Shown in pieces: positions 25,544 through 33,989 of a stretch of 64,000 bases of DNA; the stretch's first letter is position 1, and every line of letters begins with the position of its first letter. Made by a program: the position numbers and the translations under genes. The notes below the pieces were generated by a model that worked only from the letters and a program-made list of their open reading frames with translations, had not been told where the DNA came from and searched no databases. Source of the DNA: Acidaminobacter sp964416305 (lineage in GTDB: Bacteria > Bacillota > Clostridia > Peptostreptococcales > Acidaminobacteraceae); NCBI GenBank assembly GCA_964416305.1, contig CAYQDM010000001.1:124001-188000 (forward strand). The letters run 5' to 3'.

Positions 25544-25989
25544 GTCTAACAGACGTGCACAAAGAAAAGTGAGCTCGTACTGAAGAGAGCTTGCTCTCTG
25601 AAGAACGGGCTTATTTTTCTTTGTATAGGGCGCAGCCCGTGACCGTCCGCGAAGGCTAACAGACGTGCACGAAGAAAAGTGAGCTCGTACTGAAGAGAGC
25701 TTGCTCTCTGAAGAACGGGCTTATTTNNNNNNNNNNNNNNNNNNNNNNNNNNNNNNNNNNNNNNNNNNNNNNNNNNNNNNNNNNNNNNNNNNNNNNNNNN
25801 NNNNNNNNNNNNNNNNNNNNNNNNNNTTCTTTGTATAGGGCGCAGCCCGTGACCGAAGCGCAGCCATAAATCACGCAAAGCGGGGATTATGGCGAAGCGA
25901 GGTGCACGTCTGTATAACAATCAAAGTACATTTCTCTGCTGGCTCAGCAATCTGCACGTCTGTATTACAACCAAAGTACATTTCTCTGC
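25544..25989. repeat. complex repeat block: tandem 110-bp units, sequence gap, and 37-bp repeats
   Basis: A unit beginning CTAACAGACGTGCAC recurs at 25546 and 25656 (110-bp period), each with the hairpin GAGAGCTTGCTCTC. The second unit runs into the N gap. After the gap the element ends GTGCACGTCTGTAT, the inverse of its start, so the whole is bounded by GACGTGCAC / GTGCACGTC. Two 37-bp copies beginning GCACGTCTGTAT follow (25903-25939 and 25953-25989). No protein is encoded. A single-unit relative lies at 60308-60466. Confidence 0.85.
25727..25826. other. assembly gap (100 N)
   Basis: Exactly 100 N, the conventional placeholder for a gap of unknown size. It lies within the tandem 110-bp repeat, which is probably why the assembly broke here. 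Confidence 0.97.
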
Positions 25990-26096
25990 AGCCGCCTCGA
26001 CGTGCACAAAGAAACATGGAACCTCAGAGGTTTGAGTTTCGTCTAAACCACTGAACGCCAGATCTATTGGCAAACAGAGTCACGGAGGTGAATAGA

Positions 26097-26633
26097 ATGA
26101 CGAGATCAAAATTTCTCATGACACTGACAGGACTTGCGCTGCTGATCCTTGTGATGGTCCTGATCAGCGGATGCACCGGAGAAAAGACGGTTCCAACCGG
26201 AACCATAGAGCCTTCCAAAACCACAAATGGTTTTGTGCCTCTGGCAGAAGTACCGGAAGATTACTCTTTTGAAACCGCTGTGGAGCGCGGCGACGTCGTT
26301 AATCTGCACGGCGAGCTTACCAATACTGAAGCTTATGAAAAGTTTAAAAACACACTTGAAAAAGGTGAACCGACCTTCATGCGCTTTGTGGCGTTTACCA
26401 TTGAAGGTGACCCAATTCTTATGGATGTCAATTATGATGGTACTGTACTTCATCTCACTCAGGATGTGAGTCGTGATGCTTTCTCGGGCGGCACAGACAA
26501 AGTCATGAGCTATACTTATGACGCTTATGAAATCCTCGAAGATGGACGGATCAGAGTTTTCGAGGCCTCTGCCGAGCAGCCTGTTCCACAGACTGAGGTC
26601 CCGGAAGAGGTGATTTTACCGCTTGGAATGTAA
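26097..26633 (+). CDS. DUF4362-like lipoprotein
   Basis: A small exported lipoprotein of 178 aa: basic N-terminus, hydrophobic segment and lipobox LISGC near residue 22. The mature part has the DUF4362 pattern: SFETAVERGDVVNLHGELTN, then FVAFTIEGDPILMDVNYDG and SRDAFSG. The family is known in Firmicutes but has no established function. The start at 26097 follows GGAGG by eight bases. The secreted beta-propeller gene follows on the same strand after 134 bp and may belong to the same surface function. Confidence 0.75.
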   Translation: MTRSKFLMTLTGLALLILVMVLISGCTGEKTVPTGTIEPSKTTNGFVPLAEVPEDYSFETAVERGDVVNLHGELTNTEAYEKFKNTLEKGEPTFMRFVAFTIEGDPILMDVNYDGTVLHLTQDVSRDAFSGGTDKVMSYTYDAYEILEDGRIRVFEASAEQPVPQTEVPEEVILPLGM

Positions 26634-26767
26634 TTTTGGGACTCTAGTCGCGTTAAAGATACTCTGTCGTCTAAGGAAGTTATAAGGGTAATAATATCGA
26701 CAGACATGGAACAATATCCAATTAAGCAGTTAATCACTCCATCAACCCAACAAAGGATGTGAGCCAA

Positions 26768-29158
26768 GTGAAAAAAATGCTATCCATTATGATGCTGGTC
26801 GTGCTGGCTTTAACCGCCGCTGTGCCGGCAATGGCCGAAACAACCTCAGGAGACGGATCGATTGCGCTCTATATAGGCAGTCCGCTGACACTCTCAAACG
26901 GCGCCGTCAGTCCTCTGGATCCGGATAACCCAAACGTGGCAGCCATTGTCCATAAAGACAGAACGCTGGTCCCGGCACGGGCAGTGGCAGAGCACTTTGG
27001 TGCCAAAGTCAGCTACGACGTGCCTAAGCAAGCCGCCGTGATCGAATACGGCGGAAAACTGTTCGTCTTCTACTTCAACAAAAACTATTACGACTTGATC
27101 GTGACCGGTCAACCGGCTAAACGCGTTACCTTCGACACTGAGACCCTCGTGATCGAAAACCGTTCCATGCTGCCGCTGCGCGTCATTTGTGAAGATGTTC
27201 TCGGCAAAGCAGTCAGCTACGACAGCAACGTGGTACTCATTGGCGACAAACTCGTCAATCTCGCAGCAGATCAAACACTTCGGGAAAGTATCCGCGCCAA
27301 AATTGGCCAGGCGGTCAAAGTGTCTTCCCTCTGGCAGTTAAAGACGCTGCTTTCCAGCAGTATTAATCAATATGGTTACAATGGCGGTTTGAAGGAAGCG
27401 GTTCCTGAAACCGCCGCTCCGTCAGCTGAGTCGCCAACTGAAGCACCAGCCCCATCCGCACCTGCAGAGGATTCGGCATCAGGCGGAGGCGACAGGGACT
27501 TCTCCAGCACCAACGAGCAAGTCGAGGGCATTGAAGAAGCCGACGTCGTGAAAACCGACGGCAAATTCATCTATGTCGCCTCCGGCAACGTCGTCAGCAT
27601 AGTTCGTGCTGATGGCAGCAAAATGACACTTACCGATACCATCCGCATGCCAATAGATGACAAATATGGCCAGGGCATTCACATTTCCGAACTCTATATC
27701 GACAGCGGACGTCTTGTGATCCTGGGCTCAAGGAGCCTCCCGCAAGTCCGACCTGTGGATCTTCCAATGATCGAGTCCGGCGCTGTGACAGAACCTGCCA
27801 CAATGCCTGCTATTGATGGCGACGCCAAAATTGGCATTATGCCGCCTTACTACAGCAAAAGTTTTGTCTATACCGGCGTCTATACCATCAGTGACACTGG
27901 CAAAGCGGATCTCCTAAAGGAATTTGAACTTGAAGGCAATCTGCTTTCCAGCCGCAAAAAAGATGACACCGTTTATTTGGCAGTCAACAAATACAACTAC
28001 TACTATATTATGGAGGATGTCCTCCCAATCCTTCGAGACACAGTGAAGAGCGATGCGTACAAACCTCTCAGCATTAACCAGGTCATGTACTATCCGGGCA
28101 ACACGACACCGGAGTATCTGATGGTGGCTGCGATAGACATTCGTGACGAAGGCACACCTTCCACCGTTGAAGCTATCCTCGGCAGCGGCACTCAGATTTA
28201 TATGAATGACAATGCACTGTATATAGCACGTCAGGATTACAGCGACATGTCCGGCTCCACTACCAGCCTTTCCAAGTTCAGCATAGACGGACTCAAGATT
28301 GGCTTCGCTGGCGGCGGTAAAGTCAAAGGCACGCTGCTCAACCAGTTTTCCATGGATGAACACAACGGTTACCTGCGCTTGGCGACGACCCGTTGGGCTA
28401 TGGAAACCACCAACGCTGTCTATGTCCTGGACGATCAGCTCAACGTGGTTGGCGCAGTCGAAAATATGGCGCCTGGCGAAACCATCTACTCCGCAAGATT
28501 TATGGGCGACAAGGGCTATGTGGTCACCTTCAGACAAATTGACCCGCTCTTCGTTCTCGACTTGTCCAATCCAAAAGCACCTAGAATTACCGGCGAACTA
28601 AAGGTTCCGGGCTTCTCCAACTATCTCCACCCTGTTGAGGAAGACTTGATTCTCGGTATTGGCCAGGGCACCCAAGACATCTACACTCGAGACTCAAACG
28701 GCGAAGAAATCGTCATAGGCACCCGCACCGCAGGCATCAAATTCTCACTCTTTGATGTTTCTGACATGGGCAAGCCTAAAGAAATCCAAACGCTGACGCT
28801 GGGCGGCTCCGGCAGCTATGCCGAAATGCTCTACAACCACAAAGCGATAATGTTTGATCTGAATAACCAGATGTTTGCTTTCGATGGCACTATTTCAGAT
28901 CAGGACAGCCCAGACAAAACCAGGGTAGATTATTTTAACGGCGCAGTGGTCATGACCTACGACGCTCAGGACGGCTTCAAGGTCAAAGGTCAAATCGAAA
29001 GTCTGCCGGCGCTGTCCTCCCCTGACAACATTTACTACTATTCATGGGTTCGCCGCCTCTGCTACATTGGCGACACCCTCTACTATGTCCAGGACGGCCG
29101 CATTCGCGCTTTCGACAAAACCACCCTTGAATCCGAGGGAAGTATTACAATTTATTGA
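26768..29158 (+). CDS. secreted protein with copper amine oxidase-like N-terminal domain and beta-propeller domain
   Basis: About 796 aa. A signal peptide (MKKMLSIMMLVVLALTAAV, cleavage likely after AMA) leads to a stalk-like copper amine oxidase N-terminal domain (about residues 30-165: VHKDRTLVPARAVAEHFGAKV). A Pro/Ala/Ser/Glu-rich linker (about 210-240) separates it from a long C-terminal beta-propeller domain (DUF-type Beta_propel, beginning STNEQVEGIEEADVVKTDG). The amine-oxidase-like domain is non-catalytic in Firmicutes and probably attaches to the wall. GTG 26768 is the favoured start; GTG 26759 is too close to the ribosome site. The role is unknown, but it is presumably extracellular. 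Confidence 0.85.
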   Translation: MKKMLSIMMLVVLALTAAVPAMAETTSGDGSIALYIGSPLTLSNGAVSPLDPDNPNVAAIVHKDRTLVPARAVAEHFGAKVSYDVPKQAAVIEYGGKLFVFYFNKNYYDLIVTGQPAKRVTFDTETLVIENRSMLPLRVICEDVLGKAVSYDSNVVLIGDKLVNLAADQTLRESIRAKIGQAVKVSSLWQLKTLLSSSINQYGYNGGLKEAVPETAAPSAESPTEAPAPSAPAEDSASGGGDRDFSSTNEQVEGIEEADVVKTDGKFIYVASGNVVSIVRADGSKMTLTDTIRMPIDDKYGQGIHISELYIDSGRLVILGSRSLPQVRPVDLPMIESGAVTEPATMPAIDGDAKIGIMPPYYSKSFVYTGVYTISDTGKADLLKEFELEGNLLSSRKKDDTVYLAVNKYNYYYIMEDVLPILRDTVKSDAYKPLSINQVMYYPGNTTPEYLMVAAIDIRDEGTPSTVEAILGSGTQIYMNDNALYIARQDYSDMSGSTTSLSKFSIDGLKIGFAGGGKVKGTLLNQFSMDEHNGYLRLATTRWAMETTNAVYVLDDQLNVVGAVENMAPGETIYSARFMGDKGYVVTFRQIDPLFVLDLSNPKAPRITGELKVPGFSNYLHPVEEDLILGIGQGTQDIYTRDSNGEEIVIGTRTAGIKFSLFDVSDMGKPKEIQTLTLGGSGSYAEMLYNHKAIMFDLNNQMFAFDGTISDQDSPDKTRVDYFNGAVVMTYDAQDGFKVKGQIESLPALSSPDNIYYYSWVRRLCYIGDTLYYVQDGRIRAFDKTTLESEGSITIY

Positions 29159-29161
29159 CAA

Positions 29162-29275
29162 AGCTCTGGCACCAAAGTGAACTTGGTGTCTGACACCGAA
29201 CTGAATTTGGTGTCAGACACTGAACTGAAAACGGCGACAGGGACAAAACTGAGTTTTGTCCCTGTCGCCATTTTT
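29162..29275. terminator. palindromic repeats followed by a strong bidirectional terminator
   Basis: Two copies of the GTGTC-GACACC repeat (around 29185 and 29210) precede an 18-bp stem, GGCGACAGGGACAAAACT and its complement (29233-29269), with Ts on the plus strand and As on the other. It separates the propeller gene from the convergent ferredoxin gene. Confidence 0.85.
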
Positions 29276-29304
29276 GTTCCTCAATATTAAGCGCCAACGC
29301 GCCT

Positions 29305-29793
29305 TCAGATCTTAATCTGGATGCTGTTCGTCGGGCAAACTTCGACACACTTCAAGCATTTCGAACAGTTAAATGCTGTGGCCGGCGTCCTTTTCGCCAT
29401 CTTGAAGAAGCTGAACTCAGCATTCAAACTGGTAATGTAGCAAGCTTTGTCACATAACCCGCATGAGGTACAAGTTTCTGGCTGAACCTTAATTTTATAT
29501 AGGCTCATCTTGTTCAACAGCCCTTGCACCCAGGAAATTGGACATCCCAGTTTGTAATAATTGTACATCTGACGCTTGGAATCGTCCTCACTGAGTTTAG
29601 AGGTCATTTTCTCCATGATGAATCCCATAGGGCACATCCATTTGCAGAAGGTTTTCCCAAAAAACGCCCCCAGCAGCACCGCCGCGCCAAGTACAATCCA
29701 GAGGCTGATCTGCATCACGAAAATGGCCAAATAGACAGCCAAACCAAAGACAAGTTGAATCGTTTTTCTGTGCTGTGTCAGCTTGGAAATCAT
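29305..29793 (-). CDS. membrane-associated 4Fe-4S ferredoxin (NapH-like)
   Basis: A 162-aa electron carrier. Two N-terminal hydrophobic segments (about residues 12-48) are followed by FCKWMCPMG, the NapH-type cysteine motif. Two ferredoxin motifs come next: CTSCGLCDKAC near residue 112 and CSKCLKCVEVCP near 145. It probably passes electrons at the membrane to an unidentified partner. The start at 29793 has GGAGG 12 bases upstream; the frame continues further but the added residues are not conserved-looking. No oxidoreductase gene is adjacent, so the partner is unknown. Confidence 0.85.
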   Translation of the reverse strand: MISKLTQHRKTIQLVFGLAVYLAIFVMQISLWIVLGAAVLLGAFFGKTFCKWMCPMGFIMEKMTSKLSEDDSKRQMYNYYKLGCPISWVQGLLNKMSLYKIKVQPETCTSCGLCDKACYITSLNAEFSFFKMAKRTPATAFNCSKCLKCVEVCPTNSIQIKI

Positions 29794-29897
29794 ATGTATG
29801 GATTCCTCCAAATGGTTTTTCCCCTCCCCTGCGGGGTGGGTTATCGATAAATGTAGCATACCACCACTTTGCCCGGAAAACAACACAAAAAATAATT

Positions 29898-29980
29898 AGG
29901 AAGAAACCAGGCGGAGGCAGTGATGATCAGATGTCGCCCCGCGGCGTCCAATCATCACCAAATCCAGCCAGTTTCTTCCT
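29898..29980 (-). terminator. possible terminator of the 31.2-30.0 kb gene
   Basis: The inverted repeat AGGAAGAAAC / GTTTCTTCCT brackets a structured loop holding a further TGATGAT / ATCATCA pairing. It lies just beyond the hydrolase gene on the minus strand. Confidence 0.5.
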
Positions 29981-29987
29981 TCCGCGT

Positions 29988-31175
29988 TCAAGCGTTCTTC
30001 CACCGCTCAAGAAACCGTCCCATCCTGCAAGAAACCTCAATCCGTTTATTCTGGAACCCGTGATCGCTGTCCAGCAGATGTGCTTCCAGCAGCACCCCCG
30101 ATGCCTCCAGCGCTGACTTCAACGGCTCAAAGTGCACTGCCGGCGGCCCGTCCACATCCTGTGAACCCGCCATTAACAGAACCGGCCGGTTCTTAAGCAG
30201 CTCAGCTTGACCGCTGATGTCCCAGTCCCTTTGGTGATTCAGCACTTCTTGGGTCAGTGCCTCAACAGATCCGCCGATGGTTGGAATCACGCAAGCGGAA
30301 AACATCGACTTCATCTCGCCTTCCGCCACCGCATCCTCTTGAATCAAACGGCCCATTCTCCCTAAATCATAGACCGACAGAGCAATACAGCCTTTAATCT
30401 CAGGATCCTCTTGAGCAGCCAGGATCGCTGCAAATCCACCAAAACTGTTGCCCCCTATAAACAGGTTTGCGGGATCCACCCCGAAAGCCTGAATTGCCGC
30501 TTCAGAGCGAAGATAAGCAAGGGCAGCCCTGATGTCCTCAAGCGCATTCTGAAACGTAAATTCACCATCACTGCCCCAGGTGCCACGGTAATGGAAGATC
30601 ATAACATTCCATCCCAGACGTCTGACGGCATGGGCCAGATCGAAATTGCGCTCATTGCCCGGAAATCCATGGAGCAGCAGCAATGTTGGCTTAGTGTCAC
30701 CAGCGCCGCCTGCCGAAAACATGACTCCAAAACGGCGCTGCCCATCCAACTCCAAGATCAACTGATGCAGATCCGGCGCAGGCTCCAGCGCTTCCGAAGG
30801 ATCCCGCAGCATCCGAATACATGGATCCTGGTCTAAAGTGGCTTCAACAGGTTTTTCAACCCTGTCCATGCCAGCTGCACTTGTTATTCCAACGCTCCCA
30901 TCCGTTCCATAATTACCGAACGATTCGTCACTTCCGTCCTCCCAGAGTTCAAATCGCCGCACGCGTACGCCATCGCGTTCAATATCTTCCAGAAACATCT
31001 CCAGTGGGCGGACCCAGAGGCCATACTCGCCGTAGAGTGCTTGATAAACGACCATCGGCAAACCATTTTCTGAATGCTTTGCGACTTCCAGCACTTTATA
31101 GAAATTCCCCTTGAAGTGGCGATAGACTCCACCCGGCACTACAAAATCCCGACCTGTAAACTTCTCCTCAACCAC
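29988..31175 (-). CDS. DUF1653 domain fused to an alpha/beta hydrolase
   Basis: A 395-aa two-domain protein. Residues about 12-75 are a complete DUF1653 domain (VPGGVYRHFKGNFYKVLEVA, then VVYQALYGEYGLWVRPLEMF), normally a stand-alone protein of about 70 aa. A variable linker leads to an alpha/beta hydrolase (about 130-395) with the oxyanion region LLLHGFPGNERNF, nucleophile elbow GGNSFGG and likely catalytic Asp and His in SQDVDGPP and DSDHGFQ. The hydrolase substrate is unknown. The dihydrofolate reductase gene is 52 bp upstream on the same strand. The fusion appears genuine since one frame is open throughout without internal start signals. Confidence 0.82.
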   Translation of the reverse strand: MVEEKFTGRDFVVPGGVYRHFKGNFYKVLEVAKHSENGLPMVVYQALYGEYGLWVRPLEMFLEDIERDGVRVRRFELWEDGSDESFGNYGTDGSVGITSAAGMDRVEKPVEATLDQDPCIRMLRDPSEALEPAPDLHQLILELDGQRRFGVMFSAGGAGDTKPTLLLLHGFPGNERNFDLAHAVRRLGWNVMIFHYRGTWGSDGEFTFQNALEDIRAALAYLRSEAAIQAFGVDPANLFIGGNSFGGFAAILAAQEDPEIKGCIALSVYDLGRMGRLIQEDAVAEGEMKSMFSACVIPTIGGSVEALTQEVLNHQRDWDISGQAELLKNRPVLLMAGSQDVDGPPAVHFEPLKSALEASGVLLEAHLLDSDHGFQNKRIEVSCRMGRFLERWKNA

Positions 31176-31227
31176 GACGCGCCGCCCCCTTCACAAACAA
31201 ACATTCAAGCGAACCTTCCTCAAGGCT

Positions 31228-31749
31228 TTACTTACCCGAAACCCGCTCATAATTCACATACTGATAGACCAGGTCCTCCTGGCTGTAACGCCTTGAGGTC
31301 CACACCGGTGCCCAGTCCGGATCCTCATCCAGATTTGGAATCAGCGTATCCGCATCAAAGCGCCGAAACACCTTAGTGATAAGTGCAGACCCGCACCATG
31401 GCAGGCACTGCCTGGCCAGTTCACCTCCGCCTATCAGAAACGGCCTCAGATCACCGCCGCTGTCCGCAACCAGCCCGTCCACCAAGGACTTGAGCGCATC
31501 AAGATCATGTACTACCGTCACGCCTTCCCGCCGGTAAGTCTTTTCCCGGGTGACGACAATATTGACGCGGTTGGGCAGCGGCCGCTGCTCCGGCAGAGAC
31601 TCGAAGGTCTTACGCCCCATGATGATCAGATTTGATTCCGTCATCCTGCGGAAGCGTCTGAGGTCAGCGTGAATCTTGAACAGCATATCACCGTCATAGC
31701 CAATATTCCAGTCAAGGTCTACCGCAAAAATCATGGTCCATGGGATCAT
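31228..31749 (-). CDS. folA: dihydrofolate reductase
   Basis: Reduces dihydrofolate to tetrahydrofolate with NADPH, sustaining the one-carbon pool that the histidine pathway also uses. The 173 aa protein shows MIFAVDLDWNIGYDGDMLF at the N-terminus, the NADPH motif IIMGRKTFESLP near residue 43 and FLIGGGELARQ near residue 105. The substrate-binding acidic residue is the Asp in HADLRRF. No thyA is adjacent. It overlaps the end of the upstream transporter gene by four bases (ATGA), so the two are translationally coupled. Confidence 0.95.
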   Translation of the reverse strand: MIPWTMIFAVDLDWNIGYDGDMLFKIHADLRRFRRMTESNLIIMGRKTFESLPEQRPLPNRVNIVVTREKTYRREGVTVVHDLDALKSLVDGLVADSGGDLRPFLIGGGELARQCLPWCGSALITKVFRRFDADTLIPNLDEDPDWAPVWTSRRYSQEDLVYQYVNYERVSGK

Positions 31750-32618
31750 CTGGATACCACCTTTCCAAAGTCCGGCTTCAATTCTATCAGCATCAGGCTG
31801 GCCAGCATCAGCGCCGCCCCGGCATAGCCCCTGAGCGACAGGATTTCGCCAAGAAAAATATACGCAATGAGCACCGAAAACAGCGGCTCAAAGGTGAAGA
31901 TCAGACCCGTATGAGTTGCCGTAGTGTATTTTTGCGCCACAGTCTGCGTTACAAAGGCAATCGCCGTTGAAAAGACGCTGAGCCCCAGGACGACCATCCA
32001 ATTGGAGAAGGACACCGGAAGGGTCGGCGTTTCGAGCATAAAACTGAAGACCACCGCATAAACGCCGACAAAACCCAGCTGAATCACACCCAGTGCGACT
32101 GAGTCCACACCCCGGGTCAGCCGTTCCGTCACTAAAATGTGGACAGCAAACGCGACAGAGCACAGAATGCATAAAATATCTCCAAGATTAAAGGTGAACG
32201 TGGTGCCAGCGATCAGGAGCCAAACGCCTGCGAGAGCCATCACAATACTCATTACGGTCATCTTGTCCTGCTTGATCTTAAAGACCGCGAAATTGATCAT
32301 TGGAACGATAATCCCCGCAAGACAGGTCAGAAAGCCGGCATTGGACACCGTCGTAAGCCTGACCCCAAACGTCGCGAAAATAAAAACGCAAAAGAGGATG
32401 ACCGACAGCATAGCAGCACGTTTAACCGTTTTAAGCTCCACTGCAGCCAGACGCCTTCGAAATATCACGGTCGTCAGCCCAAAAGCTATGACAAAGCGCA
32501 GGGCAATCAGATTAAATTCGTTTAAATCTCCAAGGCCGACCTTAGTCAATAAATTGGAGGTCCCCCAGAACAAGACCACCATGATTAAGGCCAAATCCGC
32601 CTTTCTTTGAACATTCAT
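31746..32618 (-). CDS. EamA/DMT family transporter
   Basis: A drug/metabolite transporter of about 290 aa with ten predicted hydrophobic helices built from two EamA repeats (the first beginning VVLFWGTSNLLTKVGL, the second around GDILCILCSVAFAVHILVTE). Such proteins export metabolites or amino acids; the substrate is not deducible. ATG 32618 is favoured because GGGAGTG lies six bases before it. The gene overlaps folA by four bases and follows the Smr gene by 32 bp, giving an apparent smr-DMT-folA-hydrolase operon. Confidence 0.88.
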   Translation of the reverse strand: MNVQRKADLALIMVVLFWGTSNLLTKVGLGDLNEFNLIALRFVIAFGLTTVIFRRRLAAVELKTVKRAAMLSVILFCVFIFATFGVRLTTVSNAGFLTCLAGIIVPMINFAVFKIKQDKMTVMSIVMALAGVWLLIAGTTFTFNLGDILCILCSVAFAVHILVTERLTRGVDSVALGVIQLGFVGVYAVVFSFMLETPTLPVSFSNWMVVLGLSVFSTAIAFVTQTVAQKYTTATHTGLIFTFEPLFSVLIAYIFLGEILSLRGYAGAALMLASLMLIELKPDFGKVVSR

Positions 32619-32650
32619 GGAAATCACTCCCAATACCTATAACAGCGACC

Positions 32651-32989
32651 CTATTTCAAAATCACCACGGTCACGCCTTCGTTACCGTAAATTCTTCTCT
32701 CAAATTTCTCCAAATCCTTGCATACAGCCATTGCCTCTTTCTTCTTCCACGACCAGGCACTTCCGCCAAACCAAAAGCGCACCAGACCCCGCATCTGATC
32801 CTCGTCCAATGTCTTTTGAACCGCGCCTCGTATGGCCCCGCCTACGCCGCTGGAGCCATAGCCATGAATGACGACCACGGCCTTGGCGCCCTGACGCTTC
32901 GCCGTCACAAGGCCATCCTTGAGCCGTCGGACCGCCGTTGCCACATCCGGCATGCCGCGTTCGAGGTTCAGCTCTGTCACTTTTTGCAT
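32651..32989 (-). CDS. Smr-domain protein
   Basis: A 112-aa protein consisting of one Smr (small MutS-related) domain: LNLERGMPDVATAVRRL, then the hallmark VVVIHGYGSSGVGGAIRGAV and a C-terminal FWFGGSAWSW region. Smr domains are endonuclease or nucleic-acid-binding modules found at the C-terminus of MutS2 and as single-domain proteins. No MutS2 core is attached here. It is the first gene of the leftward operon leading to folA. Confidence 0.85.
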   Translation of the reverse strand: MQKVTELNLERGMPDVATAVRRLKDGLVTAKRQGAKAVVVIHGYGSSGVGGAIRGAVQKTLDEDQMRGLVRFWFGGSAWSWKKKEAMAVCKDLEKFERRIYGNEGVTVVILK

Positions 32990-33321
32990 GTAAACTCACC
33001 TAACCTTTGAAACGTCCGAAACCTAAGTCACAGTCGCCTAATGTGTCATCCAGTTGAAATGCGCTTTCCCATAGTGAAGTGTCATCCAGTAGTGATGCCT
33101 TAATTCAATCCACCCAAATCCTCACCAAAAAATGACAAAAAACGCTTACAACTTTGTAAAACGGGTAATAAGGAATCGAAATGCCGTGGGCGTATGAACG
33201 CCAATCCTTTGGCCTCGAGCGCTCCGGCAGTGCCCTTCAATTCAGGGCACAACGACAACCCTTCTTCTATCTTACACCTAAAGACCCAGATTTTCCAAAA
33301 TTATTTGAAAGGATGGTTCAT
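32990..33321. other. divergent intergenic region
   Basis: Between the leftward Smr gene and the rightward ferritin-like gene. It holds a duplicated GTGTCATCCAGT (near 33041 and 33079) and a small hairpin GTGCCCT / AGGGCAC at 33231-33251. No coding sequence is supported, and no clear promoter could be chosen. Confidence 0.5.
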
Positions 33322-33816
33322 GTGGCAGTTAGATTTGATGGTAAACGTCTCTTTAAAACACTCGTCCTCAATGAAGCCAAAGTCGCTGAGTTCTACAATA
33401 CCCTAGCCTCCGAAATGAAAGAGGGCAAAGGCCGCAGCCTGTTTGAGCGCATGGCTAAAGAGGAACTGCGCCATGAAAAGATTTATGCAGCGCTTATGGA
33501 CAAGCTCCCAAATGAAGGCTCTCTCGAACTGGACGAAGAAGATGCCGAGTACATGAACGCCCTGATCCAGAATAACATGTTCGAAGACGCAGAGGACACC
33601 GTCGCCAAGGTACGCGGCAAATATGCCAAAGATGACGCTTTGACTATCGCTGAAAAAATCGAACGCGACGGACTGATTTTCGTCAGCGATCTCATGCGGC
33701 TGTATCCTGAAGTCGCGCCGGACGAAATTAAAGTTGTTTTGGCCGAGGAGCGCAAGCACCTCAAATCTGTCCTGCAGGCCAGAATGGATTTCGCCGCTGA
33801 CGTTTTGATGCTCTAA
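33322..33816 (+). CDS. ferritin-like/rubrerythrin-type diiron protein
   Basis: A four-helix-bundle protein of about 164 aa with two Glu/ExxH iron-ligand pairs: EFYNTLASEM plus EELRHEKI in the first half, and ERDGLIFVSDLM plus EERKHLKS in the second. There is no rubredoxin domain at the C-terminus, so it resembles the rubrerythrin-like Ferritin-like domain proteins of anaerobes, used in peroxide defence or iron handling. GTG 33322 is preferred (AAAGGA eight bases upstream); ATG 33313 sits directly on the ribosome site. It is followed by its own terminator. Confidence 0.85.
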   Translation: MAVRFDGKRLFKTLVLNEAKVAEFYNTLASEMKEGKGRSLFERMAKEELRHEKIYAALMDKLPNEGSLELDEEDAEYMNALIQNNMFEDAEDTVAKVRGKYAKDDALTIAEKIERDGLIFVSDLMRLYPEVAPDEIKVVLAEERKHLKSVLQARMDFAADVLML

Positions 33817-33886
33817 TAAGCACGCTTCCTTGAGTGCCTCTCCGTACCATTCATGATCAAAACAACAACCATATCCTATAAAACCG

Positions 33887-33940
33887 AAAGCCGCTGCCCT
33901 TCGCACCCGTTATGGGATTCGAAGCCTCAGCGGCTTTTTT
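33887..33940. terminator. intrinsic terminator between ferritin-like gene and corA
   Basis: The stem AAAGCCGCTG / CAGCGGCTTT around a loop that itself contains CCTTCG / CGAAG pairing is followed by TTTT on the plus strand. Confidence 0.75.
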
Positions 33941-33989
33941 CGTCGTCACTGCCCCAAGGTCAAGCCTATCGCTCACACCCGGCATTAAT

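Noticed and set aside
25546..25920. ORFs across the N gap
   Set aside because: They consist of repeat sequence and unknown bases; the repeat has hairpins and no coding signature.
25544..25989. Repeat block considered as a CRISPR array
   Set aside because: Units are about 110 bp without regularly spaced unique spacers, and no cas genes are in the window.
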